Source: Omphiscola glabra (taxonomy: Eukaryota; Mollusca; Gastropoda; Lymnaeidae). Taken from it: a stretch of 64,000 nucleotides of DNA. A model generated the notes under the pieces. That model saw only the letters and a list, made by a program, of their open reading frames with translations, was not told the origin of the DNA and searched no databases. Where the stretch lies: contig OZ024807.1 in assembly GCA_964017045.1 (NCBI GenBank), positions 21,808,053 through 21,872,052 on the forward strand. The letters run 5' to 3'. This document shows positions 23,351-34,957 of the stretch, piece after piece. Position 1 is the stretch's first letter. The number at the start of each line of letters is the position of its first letter. Made by a program: the position numbers and the translations under genes.

Positions 23351-23690
23351 ACTCACTGAAAAAAATAGATTATATTGATTAGCCAAAACATTGTGTAAAT
23401 AGTTCTTAAAAAATCGCATTAATTTAATTTATAGACAACTTGAACAGTTGAATCCTCTTTAAAAATAATATTTTCGCAAATGCATATTCGTGTTTCTAAA
23501 GATGTGTATTTATACGATATGATGATGTGTATTGAGATCTTGAAAAAAGAATTGTCTAGATTATAGTGATAAAATTCGAAAATAGTATTTAATTTAAAGA
23601 AAAACTTGTTAATATTTATAATTAAATAGTAAGATTAATATTTACATGGCTTCTATCGTTCCACGGCTTTATTTGTTAAATAGTAACAGA

Positions 23691-23696
23691 AATAAA
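23691..23696 (+). terminator. Candidate polyadenylation signal of gene 1
   Basis: AATAAA about 340 bases after the stop. Gene 2 has AATAAA at 38381 in an alignable 3' UTR. A second AATAAA lies at 23888. Confidence 0.45.
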
Positions 23697-24629
23697 TTAA
23701 TGGAAAAAAATATTTTTAACGTGTGTTATTATATTTTGATGAAATAATTGTATATGTGATATTTAAAACGTTCAAATCTGAAGATGCTCAAGTGGACAAA
23801 GTCACATGTCTAATTTTAGTTGTCTGAAATACTTGGAAAAAGTCTGATGTCAATGATTTTTAAAAAAAACTTGTGATATAAACCTGCAATAAAATGTGTG
23901 TCAATGTCTCATTTAATAGATTAAATACAACGAATGTATCAAACTGGCTGAACTGATTTTTATAAAATAAAGTAATCAACTGTATGGCAAAGCCATCGCG
24001 TGCAATCTATAACACCCGATGTGGCAGTGTGCATCGGATATTTAGTTGACTTAAAATTTTAATGTATATTTAAGTGGCAAAATTAATGTGTGACGTGGTA
24101 GGGATGTGTTAAGCTATCAACTTTGGTTACAATGTGGCACAATGCAGAAAAGTTCAAGAAGGGATTTCCAAAAGACACGCGAAAGCTCCGACTATATGAA
24201 AGAACGTTTCATAATTTTAGTTAATTTAGTAACAGATTAAGTTAAGAATAATGAATGTATTGCAGGCCAAAAAAAAGCTACTAATAACGTCAAATGTATT
24301 TTTTATGCTACAACATTAATGTTAATAAATGTTATTGTTATTTTTTAGATTGGTGTTATAAAACTAAGTAGATATTGAAAGTTACTAATTTTAGATATAA
24401 TATGTTGATATATGTATAATGTGATAAATTAAGTAAATCGCTGGAAAATGCATGCTGTGGAAACTCGGATACAGAACATTATCTGTTCCAAGACACAGTT
24501 CTTTAAAAAAAAATTCGATTATGTTTTTACCATTAAAATAAATGTTAATTAACTTAATCATTAACAGGCTTAGAATTACGGGATTTTTAATAACATTTTA
24601 AAGTTGTATTCTATATTTCAAAATCTCTT

Positions 24630-25120
24630 TTATCTGAACTAGCAGCCTCTCAGGGGCTTAAAACACTCTGAATTCCACTTATTAGTCGAAATGTATCACA
24701 CCACTCTCTGCTCGCTATAAAGTATTCAAGCTTCGGTACCTCCATACTTGTGTTTTGGCCAACAAATAACCATATAATTGCCTGGTGCCTTCTCATAAAA
24801 ACAAATGTCTCGCTAACACTGTCAACACACTAAGGCCACCTGCTTTCATTTATCCAATCTGACAACAGTTTTTCTACTTTCTCTATACTTTTAGATTTTT
24901 CCTCAGTTAAATAAGCCCCCCCCCCCTCCCCCCACCCTTTTTTGTACCACATCATTCAACTTTATTGACTCGGTGTTCTTTAAACTACCGGTAGTACAGA
25001 TAAACAATTTCTCAATATTGAATGTCTTTGAGATGTCGGAAACACGAAGACTATTATAATATTTCTTGATTTCTACACTGACACGATTCCTATTAATAAC
25101 AAGTTTCTCTTCATGCGCTA
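24630..25120 (-). mobile_element. pogo/Tigger-like transposase relic (unit 1 copy)
   Basis: On the - strand it reads 'KYYNSLRVSDISKTFNIEKL', a CENP-B-type HTH, then 'EEKSKSIEKVEKLLSDWINE', and further on 'SREWCDTFRLISGI' and 'EAASSD', in the order expected of a Tigger/jerky N-terminal half. It is interrupted by a poly-C run and stops. It aligns with 2595-3090. No equivalent is seen in unit 2. Confidence 0.55.
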
Positions 25121-25182
25121 TTAGGAGGTCTGGAAAAAAAAAAAAATAGCTAAGTTAAACACGCAAAAGCATTACTGAGCAG

Positions 25183-25240
25183 GTGTGGTTGAGTGGAAAG
25201 AAGTTTGGGTATGTTTGTTCACAAACCGAATAATCCTTCG
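25183..25240 (+). repeat. Possible tRNA-derived SINE head
   Basis: 'gcaggtgtggttgagtgg' resembles a tRNA A-box region as in molluscan SINEs. No B-box or tail was confirmed. Confidence 0.25.
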
Positions 25241-25385
25241 TTTATTCAAGACAAAAATTGTATTCTGTAACCGATTTGTTCGTTAAACGAAACGTTCGTT
25301 ATCCGAGGTTGCGCAGCATTTAAATATAAACGTTTTAATTTTCAAGGCATTAATGTATGTCAAACAATAATATTAAAATTGGTTA

Positions 25386-25636
25386 CCGGAAATTTGTTTG
25401 AAAGAATTTCGTCGACGGAAAATTGGTCGACGGAAGTTTGGTCGAACGGAAGTTTGGTCGAATTTTTTTTGAAAGCACGATCCTATATTGTAAAGAAAAT
25501 AATGCGCCCAAAAATAAATGTGACGCCAAATTTGGTCGAGTGAAAACTGAAAATAAAATTCGACCAAACTTCCCTTTCATAAAACTTCCGTCGATCAATT
25601 TTCCAACGACAAAATTTATTTCAAGAAAACTTCCGG
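25386..25636. mobile_element. Foldback element with GGAAxTTxGTCGA subrepeats, copy 1
   Basis: Arms start CCGGAAATTTGTTTGAAAG and end AACTTCCGG. Each arm has several degenerate copies of 'ggaagtttggtcgaa' and the two arms are inverted around a central spacer, so the single strand would form a long hairpin. A related full element lies at 58405-58693 and one arm at 63560-63655. Confidence 0.8.
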
Positions 25637-26360
25637 ATACGATTCAAATTGATTCAATCATTTATTTAACATGGTAACGGTATGCTTGTTCCTTAAATTC
25701 TTTTGTTTTTTGTAAGTTAAATTTGATTTCATTCAAAAAAAAATAATCATCCTGAGATGCATTTGTGCGAAACGCCATACGAAAGTTTGTGCTCAATTAT
25801 ATACTTGTGCTATTTTGTGGGATACTTTGTAGGAGATGTAGTAGATATTATGATCGTCTCTGTAGTTAAGTTTTTTTGACATTTTTAGAGCTTTAAATAT
25901 GTAAATGTGTGATTTAAAAAATAAAAATAAATTAAATGAACTATGTCCAAAATATTGTTATGTTATGAGTGTCCATTAGGAATGATCATCCAATGTTCTT
26001 AATTTTGTGGCAAATGTCATTGTCTTTTTAGCAGGCATAAAGGTAGATAAGAAGAAATAACTATATTATACTCAAATGAAATCATCAACTTAATTTTTCT
26101 TTGGGATCGCCAGATGTTTGGAGAGAGGGGATCTGCTGACCCTAGCTTTATGTTCATGTGTCTTTCTGTGTAAAAAAAAAAAATTATACCTTGTTATTCT
26201 ATGGTTAAAAAAAAATAGTTGGTTTTCGAAATCCAGTACTTAACCGGATTTCGGTTTTTCTATTCATGGCTCGAGTACTGCAGGAACACATGGGCGTTCT
26301 TGTATTTGTTTATGTATTTAATTCGTCTAAGAAATAAATAGCCTACATATTTATTTCGGG

Positions 26361-27129
26361 CTGTGGGGGGTAGGCTAGCGGGTTCTTGGGTGAGTTTCCA
26401 AAGTTTTCCCCATATCAAATCTGCAGACGTAGCCCATGTATATGTACTAATGCTATACCCCTTTGACACAACTACACTAGTTGACGAAACTACAACTGAA
26501 ACATCAGCATTCAGATAGGTCATGTACTTATTAGGTTGTACATGGGCGTAGCTAGTGTTAGTGCCCACCCCCCCCCCACCTTTCCTCATACTTTTCAAAG
26601 AAAAAAAGATCTGCTCTTTGCGAAAATGCTGGCTCTCAAATAGAAAAAAAATATTACTGCCCGCCGCCCACAACCTCCTCTGCCCCCATTCAAGCCCCCA
26701 CTCGTGCTTCCTATTTCATGTACTTCTTATCATTTCTCATACTGTAATCGTAATATATTATTTGGTCATTTTTTTACAGAGAAGATGTATACTGCGAACA
26801 TATGAAGTGTCCAATCCATTATGAATGTTCTAAAATTGTAAAAAGTATAGACAATAAGATGTAGTGGGAGTGAGAAAGAGAAAGAAAGACGTAAAGATAG
26901 AGACGAGAGCATACATTGAAAGGAAAGATAAAATTCCATGGAAACAGCCAACTAATTTTATTGATTAGGATTGTCGAGCCTATTGATATCTGCACATTTT
27001 CTCATATCTTGGAATCTATCTGGACATAGGCACTCCCAATATGTTTGTCTGTGACATTGATCAAATTAGATTATGAACATTGTATAGCGATTCGCGGCAC
27101 CCATGTGAGGAAGCCAAGACTCCCTAGGG
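26361..27129. other. Inter-unit sequence with one truncated MITE end
   Basis: Around 26540-26580 'gggcgtagctagtgttagtgcccacccccc' resembles one end of a MITE, but no partner end was found. No gene was recognised. Confidence 0.4.
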
Positions 27130-27326
27130 CACTGTTTCTCAAACTGTGGGTCGCGATAACTTTTGGGGTCGAACGACCCTTTCGCGGGGGTTGCCTAAGA
27201 TTATCGGAAAACTCATATACTCTACAGTTATGAAGTAGCAACTAAAATAATGTTGTGTTTGGGGGTCGCCACAACTTGAGCAACTGTACTTAAGGGTCGC
27301 GGCATTAGGAAAGTTGAGAATCACTG
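27130..27326 (+). mobile_element. SPIN-like non-autonomous hAT transposon, copy 1
   Basis: A 197-bp element starting CACTGTTTCTCAAACTGTGG and ending TTGAGAATCACTG, flanked by CCCTAGGG and CCTTAGGG (7 of 8, central TA). Interior landmarks 'gggtcgcga', 'cgaacgaccctttcgc', 'cctaagattatcggaaaac', 'agttatgaagtagcaac', 'gtcgccacaac' and 'gggtcgcggcattagga' match what I recall of the SPIN_NA/URR1 consensus of vertebrates. SPIN is a Buster-type hAT known from mammals, reptiles, a triatomine bug and the snail Lymnaea, spread by horizontal transfer. Identity is from memory and was not searched. Confidence 0.82.
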
Positions 27327-27334
27327 CCTTAGGG

Positions 27335-28460
27335 TAACAAGTTTTACCTGTTGGAAAACGATGAAAAGCTGTATATGATATATAAGATTATAACTATACA
27401 AATACCTCAATTTTCATATACAATTTTTTTTTGTAACACAATCGTCCTTGGAGAATTAATGAAAGAAAATATTTCTTTCAAGACTTATATGTTTATGAAC
27501 TTCGAGCCTTGAGACAATCAGATTTGCAGTTGGTTAGGAAGGAAAGTTGGCAGGGGTGTTCACTCATTGTCGCACCTTAAAAAAAAAAAAAAAAAATTAT
27601 AGAAGGGTTTTATTTGGAAGGAGCGGACAAATCTTGATTTAAGGAATAAACAAAGTTTAGATGAAAACTTTAACGGTGGCAACACAAAAATATATACTTT
27701 TTTGGGGGGTTAAAAATTAAAATGACAGCAAATAAAAGACATACACTCTTTATTTGGTGTAGTGTTCGGTAGTTGGCAAAAGCGCGGAAATAAGCATCGT
27801 TTTTTTTTTTTTGGTTGCATATTTTATTTTGTATTTATTTTGTATTTCATAAAGCGCCGATGTCCATTTATAATTGCATAACTTCGTATAAGCACCCACT
27901 CAACTTTGGAGTTGAAGGCGTGGTTAAACATTTGCAACGTGGGTAACAACTCAACTGGTAGACGAGGTCAAACTCTAAGTGATAGGAGAACACTGATAGA
28001 ATTCTGGCGCGTAGAAAAAAAAGTGTGGAGTTATTGGGGGGGGGGGGGGGCGGGCATTTTCTGCAAACTGAAGAGTTTTTTTAAGTTTCTTTTGTGCAAT
28101 TTTTTTTTTTTTTTGTAAATGGAAGGAGGGCGATTTCAATTTGGACCACCCAGGTTGTTCTAACCTAAGCTACGCCACTGTCAAACTTCCCTTACTTTAG
28201 TTTACCAGGTAAATAATATTGCTTTGAAAACAAGCAACCAAAAAAGAAGGCAGATAATGTTTCCATTCGTTATTGATTTGCACAATAAATAATAAGATTA
28301 CTATTTTTGAAATAACGCCAGGCTGGCATTGCGTAATTAATACTTTGTGAGTCACGATATAATCTTTTATTACTTAAGTATAAAGCATGAAGATAGATTT
28401 AGGTTTAGTGCGTGGTTTTTTCGCTGTTTTCCTTTTTTAGCTCAAAGTTTTTGGTACATT
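27335..28460. other. Inter-unit sequence with homopolymer runs, no gene
   Basis: Contains poly-A (27580-27597), poly-T, and a 16-base poly-G run near 28036-28051. The stretch 28000-28180 ends 'agctacgccactg', a MITE-like end, but the left end is unclear. Confidence 0.4.
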
Positions 28461-28464
28461 GTAT

Positions 28465-28815
28465 GCATGAATGTGTCATGTGGAGACTAAAGGTATCAGT
28501 TTTAATGTGTAAGATGGAGACCAAAGTGTGCGAGTTTGAATGTGTAAGGTGGAGACCGAATGGTGTGAGTTTTAATGTGTACGGTGGAAACAAAAGGGTG
28601 TGATTTGAATGTGTAAAGTGGAGACTAAGTGGTATGAGTTTGAAAGTGTAAGGTGTAGATCAAAGGGTGTGAATTAAAATGTGTATGGTAGAGAGGAAGT
28701 GGTGTGAGTTTGAATTTTTAGGCTGTGACAAAGTGGTATGAGTTTGAACGTGTAAGGTGGAGACCAAAGGGTGTGAGTTTAAATGTGTAAGGTGTAGACC
28801 GAGGGGCGTTAGATT
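28465..28815 (+). repeat. Minisatellite, about 35-bp unit
   Basis: Roughly ten degenerate units of 'gtgtaaggtggagaccaaag' plus 'ggtgtgagtttgaat'. Short ORFs across it are repeat artefacts. Confidence 0.88.
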
Positions 28816-28819
28816 GAAT

Positions 28820-29530
28820 TCATTAAACTTGATATGACCTTACTTTTTATAAAAATATCTCATTAGATATTTCCTTTTAGTTATAGACACACGCCCATAT
28901 CTCAAAACTTAGTTTGTTATAAATGGATCACATGATATTATAACTTTTTTTTTGAAATGATACAATCAGAATTACGCATGAACGAGTTATACATTATTCT
29001 AACTTTTAAATGTCAATAATATATTATTGTAGACTAATCGTTGCACATATTCTTTTTCTTCTTGTCCGTTAACAGTCTTTAGCTCTTATTGCGTTTTGAT
29101 TTGTTCGAAATCATTTAAATGTTTTGCCTCGGTCTTCCATGAAGACTATGAATTGTATATTCATCTTCATGAATTGAAATACTGATTAAAGTTTCCATTA
29201 CGAATGGCAAAAAGGTAGGATGCTGGGAAAAAACTTTTCCTCGACCAACAGTTTTCTTCAGCTCCGTGATACGCCCTGAATCCTTTTATGAAAAAAGTAA
29301 GGGTGGCACATGGGGTCACAGAGTCCACTCAGGATGGATAAATTTGTGTAAAATTCATCTTTTAGAAAGAAAAAATGTGTAATATTCCGAATTTCTGTGG
29401 CTGGACGAATTGCACTATGCAGACAGTAGCAATTGTATCGACTATCAGTGTAGCGGGGAGTTCTGCCCGGAAGCACATTATTCACTCTTATTTATACAGC
29501 TGTAGTAAAAAGTCGCGTTGTGACACGCGT
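28820..29530. other. Inter-unit sequence, nothing recognised
   Basis: AT-rich spacer between the minisatellite and the start of duplication unit 2. No ORF with recognisable motifs. Confidence 0.4.
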
Positions 29531-29566
29531 TACTTTGGGGGTCAACATTGCACAACCACTGGTACT

Positions 29567-29580
29567 TGAGTCGTGACTCA
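29567..29580. promoter_or_regulatory. Upstream near-palindrome TGAGTCGTGACTCA
   Basis: Counterpart of the perfect dyad at 9804-9817, about 114 bp before the TATA box. It contains an AP-1-like TGACTCA on this strand. Confidence 0.5.
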
Positions 29581-29693
29581 TCTTTATATCGTCTAATAGG
29601 CTTAAAGTCTAAGTGATAGTCAAGGCGACATAAAAAAAAATGGAATGCAGTTTGTGGAACAAGCAAGGACGTGATTTAAGTGCACAATGAACG

Positions 29694-29701
29694 TATAAAA
29701 G
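29694..29701 (+). promoter_or_regulatory. TATA box of tolloid-like gene 2
   Basis: TATAAAAG aligned with 9922-9929. The predicted start site is near 29725, about 5.3 kb before the ATG. Confidence 0.6.
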
Positions 29702-29724
29702 TGTAGGCAGCGTAGTTGAACATT

Positions 29725-29854
29725 GGAAGAGATTTAACGTTAAGACAAGGAAATTATGGCTAAAATAAAGCAAAACTATACGCGAATTTTGTGCGTCCTT
29801 TATTGATAAAGAATGGGGGGAAAACGAAGCTGGTAAACAACGACCAATAGTATG
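29725..29854 (+). other. Predicted non-coding exon 1 of tolloid-like gene 2
   Basis: Runs from about 30 bases after the TATA box to the donor TATG|GTGAGT at 29855. It includes 'gttaagacaagg' that aligns with gene 1 before its MITE, and 'aacaacgac' that aligns after it. A 16-codon upstream ORF starts at 29756. Confidence 0.5.
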
Positions 29855-31357
29855 GTGAGTACTTTGGCTGGGTGTTTTTATTTGTAAAGATAGCTGTTTG
29901 CGGGACTTGTTTATTTACGCAACCTGCTTAGGGTAACAGATTAGTGCTTTCGACGACGAAAATTCATTTTTTTAAAATTAGTCAACGTAAATACAAAGTC
30001 AATGTATTTCAAGATCAGTCATATCCCATGATATTAGATCCTTAAATGTACATCTACAGAACGTATTATTAATTAATTACAAAGCAAATTGGTAGGTCCA
30101 TAATTTTTAATTTTGTTTTCATCAATTTAAATATAATGTATATTATAAAATACAGAACGATATTCCCAACGAGCTCAACACGTATATATGAATATATGTT
30201 TACATTTCAAGGACATCAGTGTTGTTTGTTTTCATGAGATTTTACTTCGTCACATAAACAAACATATGGGTATCCGGGAGACTTGCAATTATATCAATTT
30301 ATAATATATGTTTTACATATCTGCTTTTAATGAAGAAATGGTTGTGTAAGTTTGATCTCTTTGTAACAAATCTTTAAATTAAAAACAAAAGTATTAATTT
30401 ATTAATGATATCAATAATTCAAACAAATTAAATATGATGACTTTAAAAAATAGACCTTACGGAGACATAAAAAATCGATAAAAAAATTTTGTAATCAAAT
30501 TAATCAAAGAAAATATTATATTTGTAACTTTTTAAATGGCTTCTAATAATATAAAATTGTCTTTACTAATATAATTTAAATTTTGAAAATTAATACACAT
30601 GAAAAGTTAGCAATTACAAAAAATTAATCATTTTATTTGATAAGCTCGCTAAACGGTCATATGTTACAAACAATTGTAGAAAAAAGCTAATATGTTTTCT
30701 TTCTCCATTTTCGTTTCCAACATAAATTAAACGACCTTTTACAATAGATTATTTTAAAGGATTTTTATGTTTCTTTATCTAATAAATACTCGTAGAATGT
30801 AATTTCCTTTATTCAAATGAACTTTCGCATGAGAATAAAGAGGAAAGAAGTGCCGTGTTTCTCAACAAAATGGAAACACTTCTTTAAATAGTGCAAAACT
30901 AACAATGTTTTCAAGGGCAAAAAAGTTAATGAGCTAACGCGGGCCATATCTCTCTGCCAAAGAAACCGTATGTAGGCTACAGCTCGTTCTGTAACAATTT
31001 AGTGTCATTGCTTACAGTTGCCAGCCAATTTTTTGCGTTTCCATGTTGCGAGAAGGTGCGTGACTACTACAAGAATTTATCGGCATGTTCACTTGTAATC
31101 TCGTCTTTCTCTTCCTAACTTTTTGTGATGTCCAAACCACGGCCCGCGGGCTAGAGTCAGACCCTCAGTGTTCCTTAACACGGCACATTGGTGTATGCTG
31201 ATACACGAGCAGCAATGTCGGAAAAATATGTAACGTAACATTGAATAAAAGAAGGCCCATACTTCGCATAGATTTATGTTTATTGACCAATTTGTTCTTC
31301 AATTTTGTGTTGTTGTTTTTTGTTCATTACAAATAATTGGTTTGCAGTGTGGTAGGG

Positions 31358-31699
31358 CAGATCCGTTCTTAGGATTTAGGGGGGGGGGGCGGGGGCTAGG
31401 CATGGAGCGTATGTAGGGGGCCATTGAAGGGGCGTTTGGGGGCGGAGTTCCCAAGGAGCAGAGGAGAAAAAACCACCCACCCCTGCGGCAACTCCAATCT
31501 GCCTTCTTCACTGAATGCGCTTTGATCGCGTGTAACTATTAACCATATTGATAATTCCGCCACTACTAAAAAAATGTGTGCTTCTGAAATATATGGACTT
31601 GCAAGTTGTAGGCTAAAATAAAAATGCGCCCGGTGGAGCCACCTTGGCAGTTGCGCCCTAGGTGGTCGCCAAGTATGCCTATGCCTAAGAACGGCTGTG
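31358..31699. mobile_element. MITE in intron 1 of gene 2 (CAGATCCGTTCTTAGG ends)
   Basis: Inverted ends CAGATCCGTTCTTAGG and, reversed, CACAGCCGTTCTTAGG enclose about 340 bp with a poly-G run. The aligned site in unit 1 (near 12600-12625) lacks the insert, so it arrived after the duplication. No clean target duplication was found. Confidence 0.72.
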
Positions 31700-32185
31700 G
31701 ATAAAGAATTCGTTCATATGTATACTTTTTTTTTAATAGCCCGGTCCAAAACATTAGCTGAGTGTCAGTGAGCCAATCCTTTGATTAGAAAAGTAATAAA
31801 AGCTTCAGGTGTGTGTTAACATATAATCAGAATAAACGGGTGGGAAAAAAAATATATTCATTAACGAAAACTTTTTTTTTAATTTTTTTTTTTTTTTTAA
31901 AATACCATTCGCCTATAGGTTTAATTAATTTATTTCGACAGCTTCTTTATTTGCTGTAGTCCTTTTAAAAGCATTTTTTTAAATAAGTTTGATTTTTAAA
32001 ATCATGAGAAGGGGTGTTTACAGTGCTCTTAAACAAAATCAAATAAGGAGTTTCTGGTTTTAAGAACCGCTCCTAAAAATTCACCACCTGGTGGAAAATA
32101 CCCCTACAACAGCGTCATTGAGTAAGGAGAGGTACATCTTTAAATGAATCGAGTTGTTCCCCTTATAATGTCAGATTTCTCACAG

Positions 32186-32292
32186 ACGTGTCGGTACTCT
32201 CATTATCCAATCAAACAGTGTGTTGCTTCAATTCTTCTTGTGTTCGGATTATTTCGCTCATTATGTGCGTCCTTCTTTATAGAATTACATAG
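32186..32292 (+). other. Predicted non-coding exon 2 (107 nt) of tolloid-like gene 2
   Basis: Same length as 13522-13628 in gene 1, with acceptor TTTCTCACAG and donor GTAAGAAC. This copy has one ATG opening a nine-codon upstream ORF whose TAG is the last three bases of the exon. Confidence 0.6.
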
Positions 32293-32348
32293 GTAAGAAC
32301 GTGTTGTTTTTTTTTTTGGTGTTTTGTTTTTTTTAATAATATGTTGAA

Positions 32349-33598
32349 TTTTTTAAACTTAAATAAAGTTTCTGTAGAATGAAGAACTGTCTTTTCTTTT
32401 TTTTTTCTTTTTAATGTCAGAATTATTTAAAATTACAATTATTCTTTACACATTTGACTAGCTTTCAGTCCTTCAAACTTAAGTTTCGTGTTTATCTTTT
32501 TTAGCTTTTAATTGCTAATATCTTAATGGTTAGACTTGAAAGTGGCGTCTTTAAAAGAAAGAAAAAATGAATGACGCAAATCCATTAATTACAATTTATA
32601 TCATGTTGCAACAATTGAAGAAAATATGAAAATATTTCCTTATTAAGTATTTATATTGTATAATATAAATTTGACGGACCGACAAACCGATCGACATACA
32701 AACTGACCGACAGACCGACAGATTGATAGATGGGTAGGTAGGAAGATTATGGATGGGTTGGACGGTGGGTGTGAGAGTATTTTTGGTGGGTTGCTGGTAG
32801 AGTGGTTGGGTGGGTGCTTGGGTGGGATGGTGGTTGGGTGGGTGCTTGGGTGGGATGGTGGGTGCTTGGATAGGATGGTGTTTGGGTGGGTGCTTGGTGG
32901 ATGGTGGTTAAGTGGATACTTGGGTGGGTTGGTAGTTGGGTGTGTGCTTGGGTGGGATGGTTGTTGGGTGTAAACTTGGGTGGGATGGTTGGATGGGTGC
33001 TTGAGTGGGATGGTGGTTGGGTGGATGCTTGGGTGGGATGGTGGTTGGGTGGATTCTTGGGTGGGATTGTGGTTGGGTGGATGATTTGAAGGATGGATTC
33101 CTTGTTGGAAAGATAGATTTAAAACTAAACATTTCTCTAATACATCTGCAGTTACACGCGTTATTCACTGCTTAATGTTGTCCCAAAATGGTCTATAAAA
33201 TTAAGAGAACGTTTTATGGTAACGTTATTTACAGATGAAATTTTCTTGTCTTTTCTTTGTTACATAGCAACAATATTTGTGTTTAATAAATGAAAGACAA
33301 TTTATCATTAAAGAATCACTGTAACAGAAAAGAAAAAAAGCTTGTAAACTTAAATAAAGTTTCTGTAGAAAGAAAAGCTGTCTCATAATTTATTATTTTT
33401 TCTTAATGTCAGAATTATTTAAAATTACAATTATTCTTGAAACATTTCACTGGCTTTCAGTCGTTAAGTCGACACTTAAGTTTCGTGTTTATCTTTCCTA
33501 GCTTTTAATTGCTAATTTCTTAATGGTTAGACATGAAAGTGGCGTCTTTAAAACAAAGAAAAAATGAATGACGCAAAGCCATTAATTACAATTTATAA
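32349..33598 (+). repeat. Local tandem duplication of about 1 kb in intron 2 of gene 2
   Basis: The block 32349-32601 recurs at 33342-33598: 'aaacttaaataaagtttctg', 'atgtcagaattatttaaaa', 'gcttttaattgctaat', 'gaaagtggcgtctttaaaa' and 'atgaatgacgcaaa' are all shared. Between the two lie a GACC/GACA-type run (32672-32725) and the minisatellite. Unit 1 has one diverged copy (13700-13990). Confidence 0.88.
32745..33090 (+). repeat. G-rich minisatellite, about 28-bp unit
   Basis: About twelve degenerate units of 'gcttgggtgggatggtggtt' plus 'gggtgggt'. The strand bias is strong (almost no C). Open frames in both directions here are repeat artefacts. Confidence 0.9.
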
Positions 33599-33799
33599 AG
33601 TAACGCTCCAGAATTTATATATTTAAAAAAATTAATGTAGCAAATAATGAATAAATGCAATAGTTTATAAAAAAAAAATGCAGATACAAGAGAGCACATC
33701 TGATGGATAACATAAACAATCCAGACTCGCCTATAAGCACGGGGAACACAAAGAAATACAAGCCACCACATAGCCGGTTCTGTTAAATGTTAAACATAA

Positions 33800-34075
33800 G
33801 AGGGGATCAGTCATGTCCTGGCACTGAGTTTATACGCCGCTGTAGCAAGCATACGCAGCGCTGAGAGGGCTGGCTTAGAGCCGAACCGGAGACAAGTGAG
33901 AAAGGAGATCTGTTAGATCCTACCCTTGGCTTGAGTGCAGTCTTTGTTGGAGTTAACTTAACCGGTATTGAAATGTGCCACGATCATCGCCAGGAGCTGT
34001 GCGTTCTCACCTGGCATGTCGGTCTGTCTGACGATGTCTTACTTTTTTTCGCAACGGTTCTAACAATTGTAGATA
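33800..34075 (+). promoter_or_regulatory. Conserved intronic non-coding block (intron 2, gene 2)
   Basis: Counterpart of 14160-14440, sharing 'ggagatct.ttaga', 'accggtattga', 'gccaggagct', 'tctcacctggcatgtc' and 'cgcaacggttct'. Confidence 0.4.
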
Positions 34076-34950
34076 TGTAGATGTTTTCATTTTGATGTCA
34101 ATTTCTTTTTGTTGTATTTCTGCAAAAACAAATTCAATTCAAGTGAATCTTTTTAAATAATCGAATATAAATTCAATTTACATAAGGGTTTAATGTGAAT
34201 TTTTATGTTTTATTACTGAAAACGAAATTTATTGATTGTATGCTAAACAGAATTCAAAAATATATTTTTTTTAAAAAAAGCATCAGAAACCTTTAATAGA
34301 TATGTTATGTACAGTTTCATTATTATCAGCAAAATTCGTAGAAGAACATTTACTGGTAAAATATCGGAGCTCTGAAAATACTTTGATGTACACATTTCAG
34401 AAGCGTAGCAAACATTTGAGAACAGTTGCACAGTTACTAAATACAATAAACCTTTCACCGGGTCATTTTGTATAATAACACACACACAAATTCTTCACTT
34501 TGCTCATTCTTGGCCGTTGACATAACACTGTTTATAATGACTTGTCTAATTGAGCGCTAATTTCCTAAAGTGAAGTTGGCATTTTAATTGGTCTATGCTA
34601 GGTCACATAGTCAATAGCACATTTGAAGGACAGTCGACCATATCATATATTAATGTATTTCTACCTTGTTCATATTGCATGGATACCAGTATGCCTGTAA
34701 GTGTCTTTCTTTAACTTTGTTGAAGTATCTTACTTTTTTGTGTGAGGTATTTAAAGACAAATTTATATTTATATTTTACTTGCTCTAACTCCTTCCTTTT
34801 GATTCATTACAAAGACAATAATTAAACATTAATTGAAGCAATGAATTGTGATTATTTTTTTTTAATTTTAATTGTGTTTCGTATAGATTAGTAGGCTAGC
34901 TGTTATATTAACATGTCATTTAAATTTTTGTTTTGAATATTTAATTTTAT

Positions 34951-34957
34951 ATTACAG
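34951..34957 (+). promoter_or_regulatory. Splice acceptor before the coding exon of gene 2
   Basis: ATTACAG followed by 'ataaccggg', aligned with 20171-20178. No ATG lies between it and 35043. Confidence 0.65.

Larger units (their letters stand above)
9780..26360 (+). repeat. Segmental duplication unit 1 (complete tolloid-like gene module)
   Basis: This unit aligns with 29530-40040 over promoter, introns, coding exon and 3' flank, interrupted by insertions. Anchors are 'aaagtctaagtg' upstream of the TATA box (9840 and 29600), 'cacagacgtgtcggtactctc' as exon 2 start (13517 and 32181), 'gttaact...accggtattga' (14320 and 33951), the coding exon, and 'aaataaatagc' near the right end (26333 and 40010). 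Unit 1 is longer because it contains a gypsy relic with a nested hAT and retains the Tigger relic region that unit 2 lacks. Confidence 0.85.

Noticed and set aside
27906..28118. Possible LINE endonuclease start ('WLNICNVGN')
   Set aside because: Resemblance to the 'TWNVRT' start of APE endonucleases is too short, and no further catalytic motif follows before the poly-G run.
28002..28182. MITE ending 'agctacgccactg'
   Set aside because: Only the right end is convincing; the left end and target duplication could not be matched.
32749..33168. W/G-rich and P/H-rich ORFs on opposite strands
   Set aside because: They are products of the G-rich 28-bp minisatellite.
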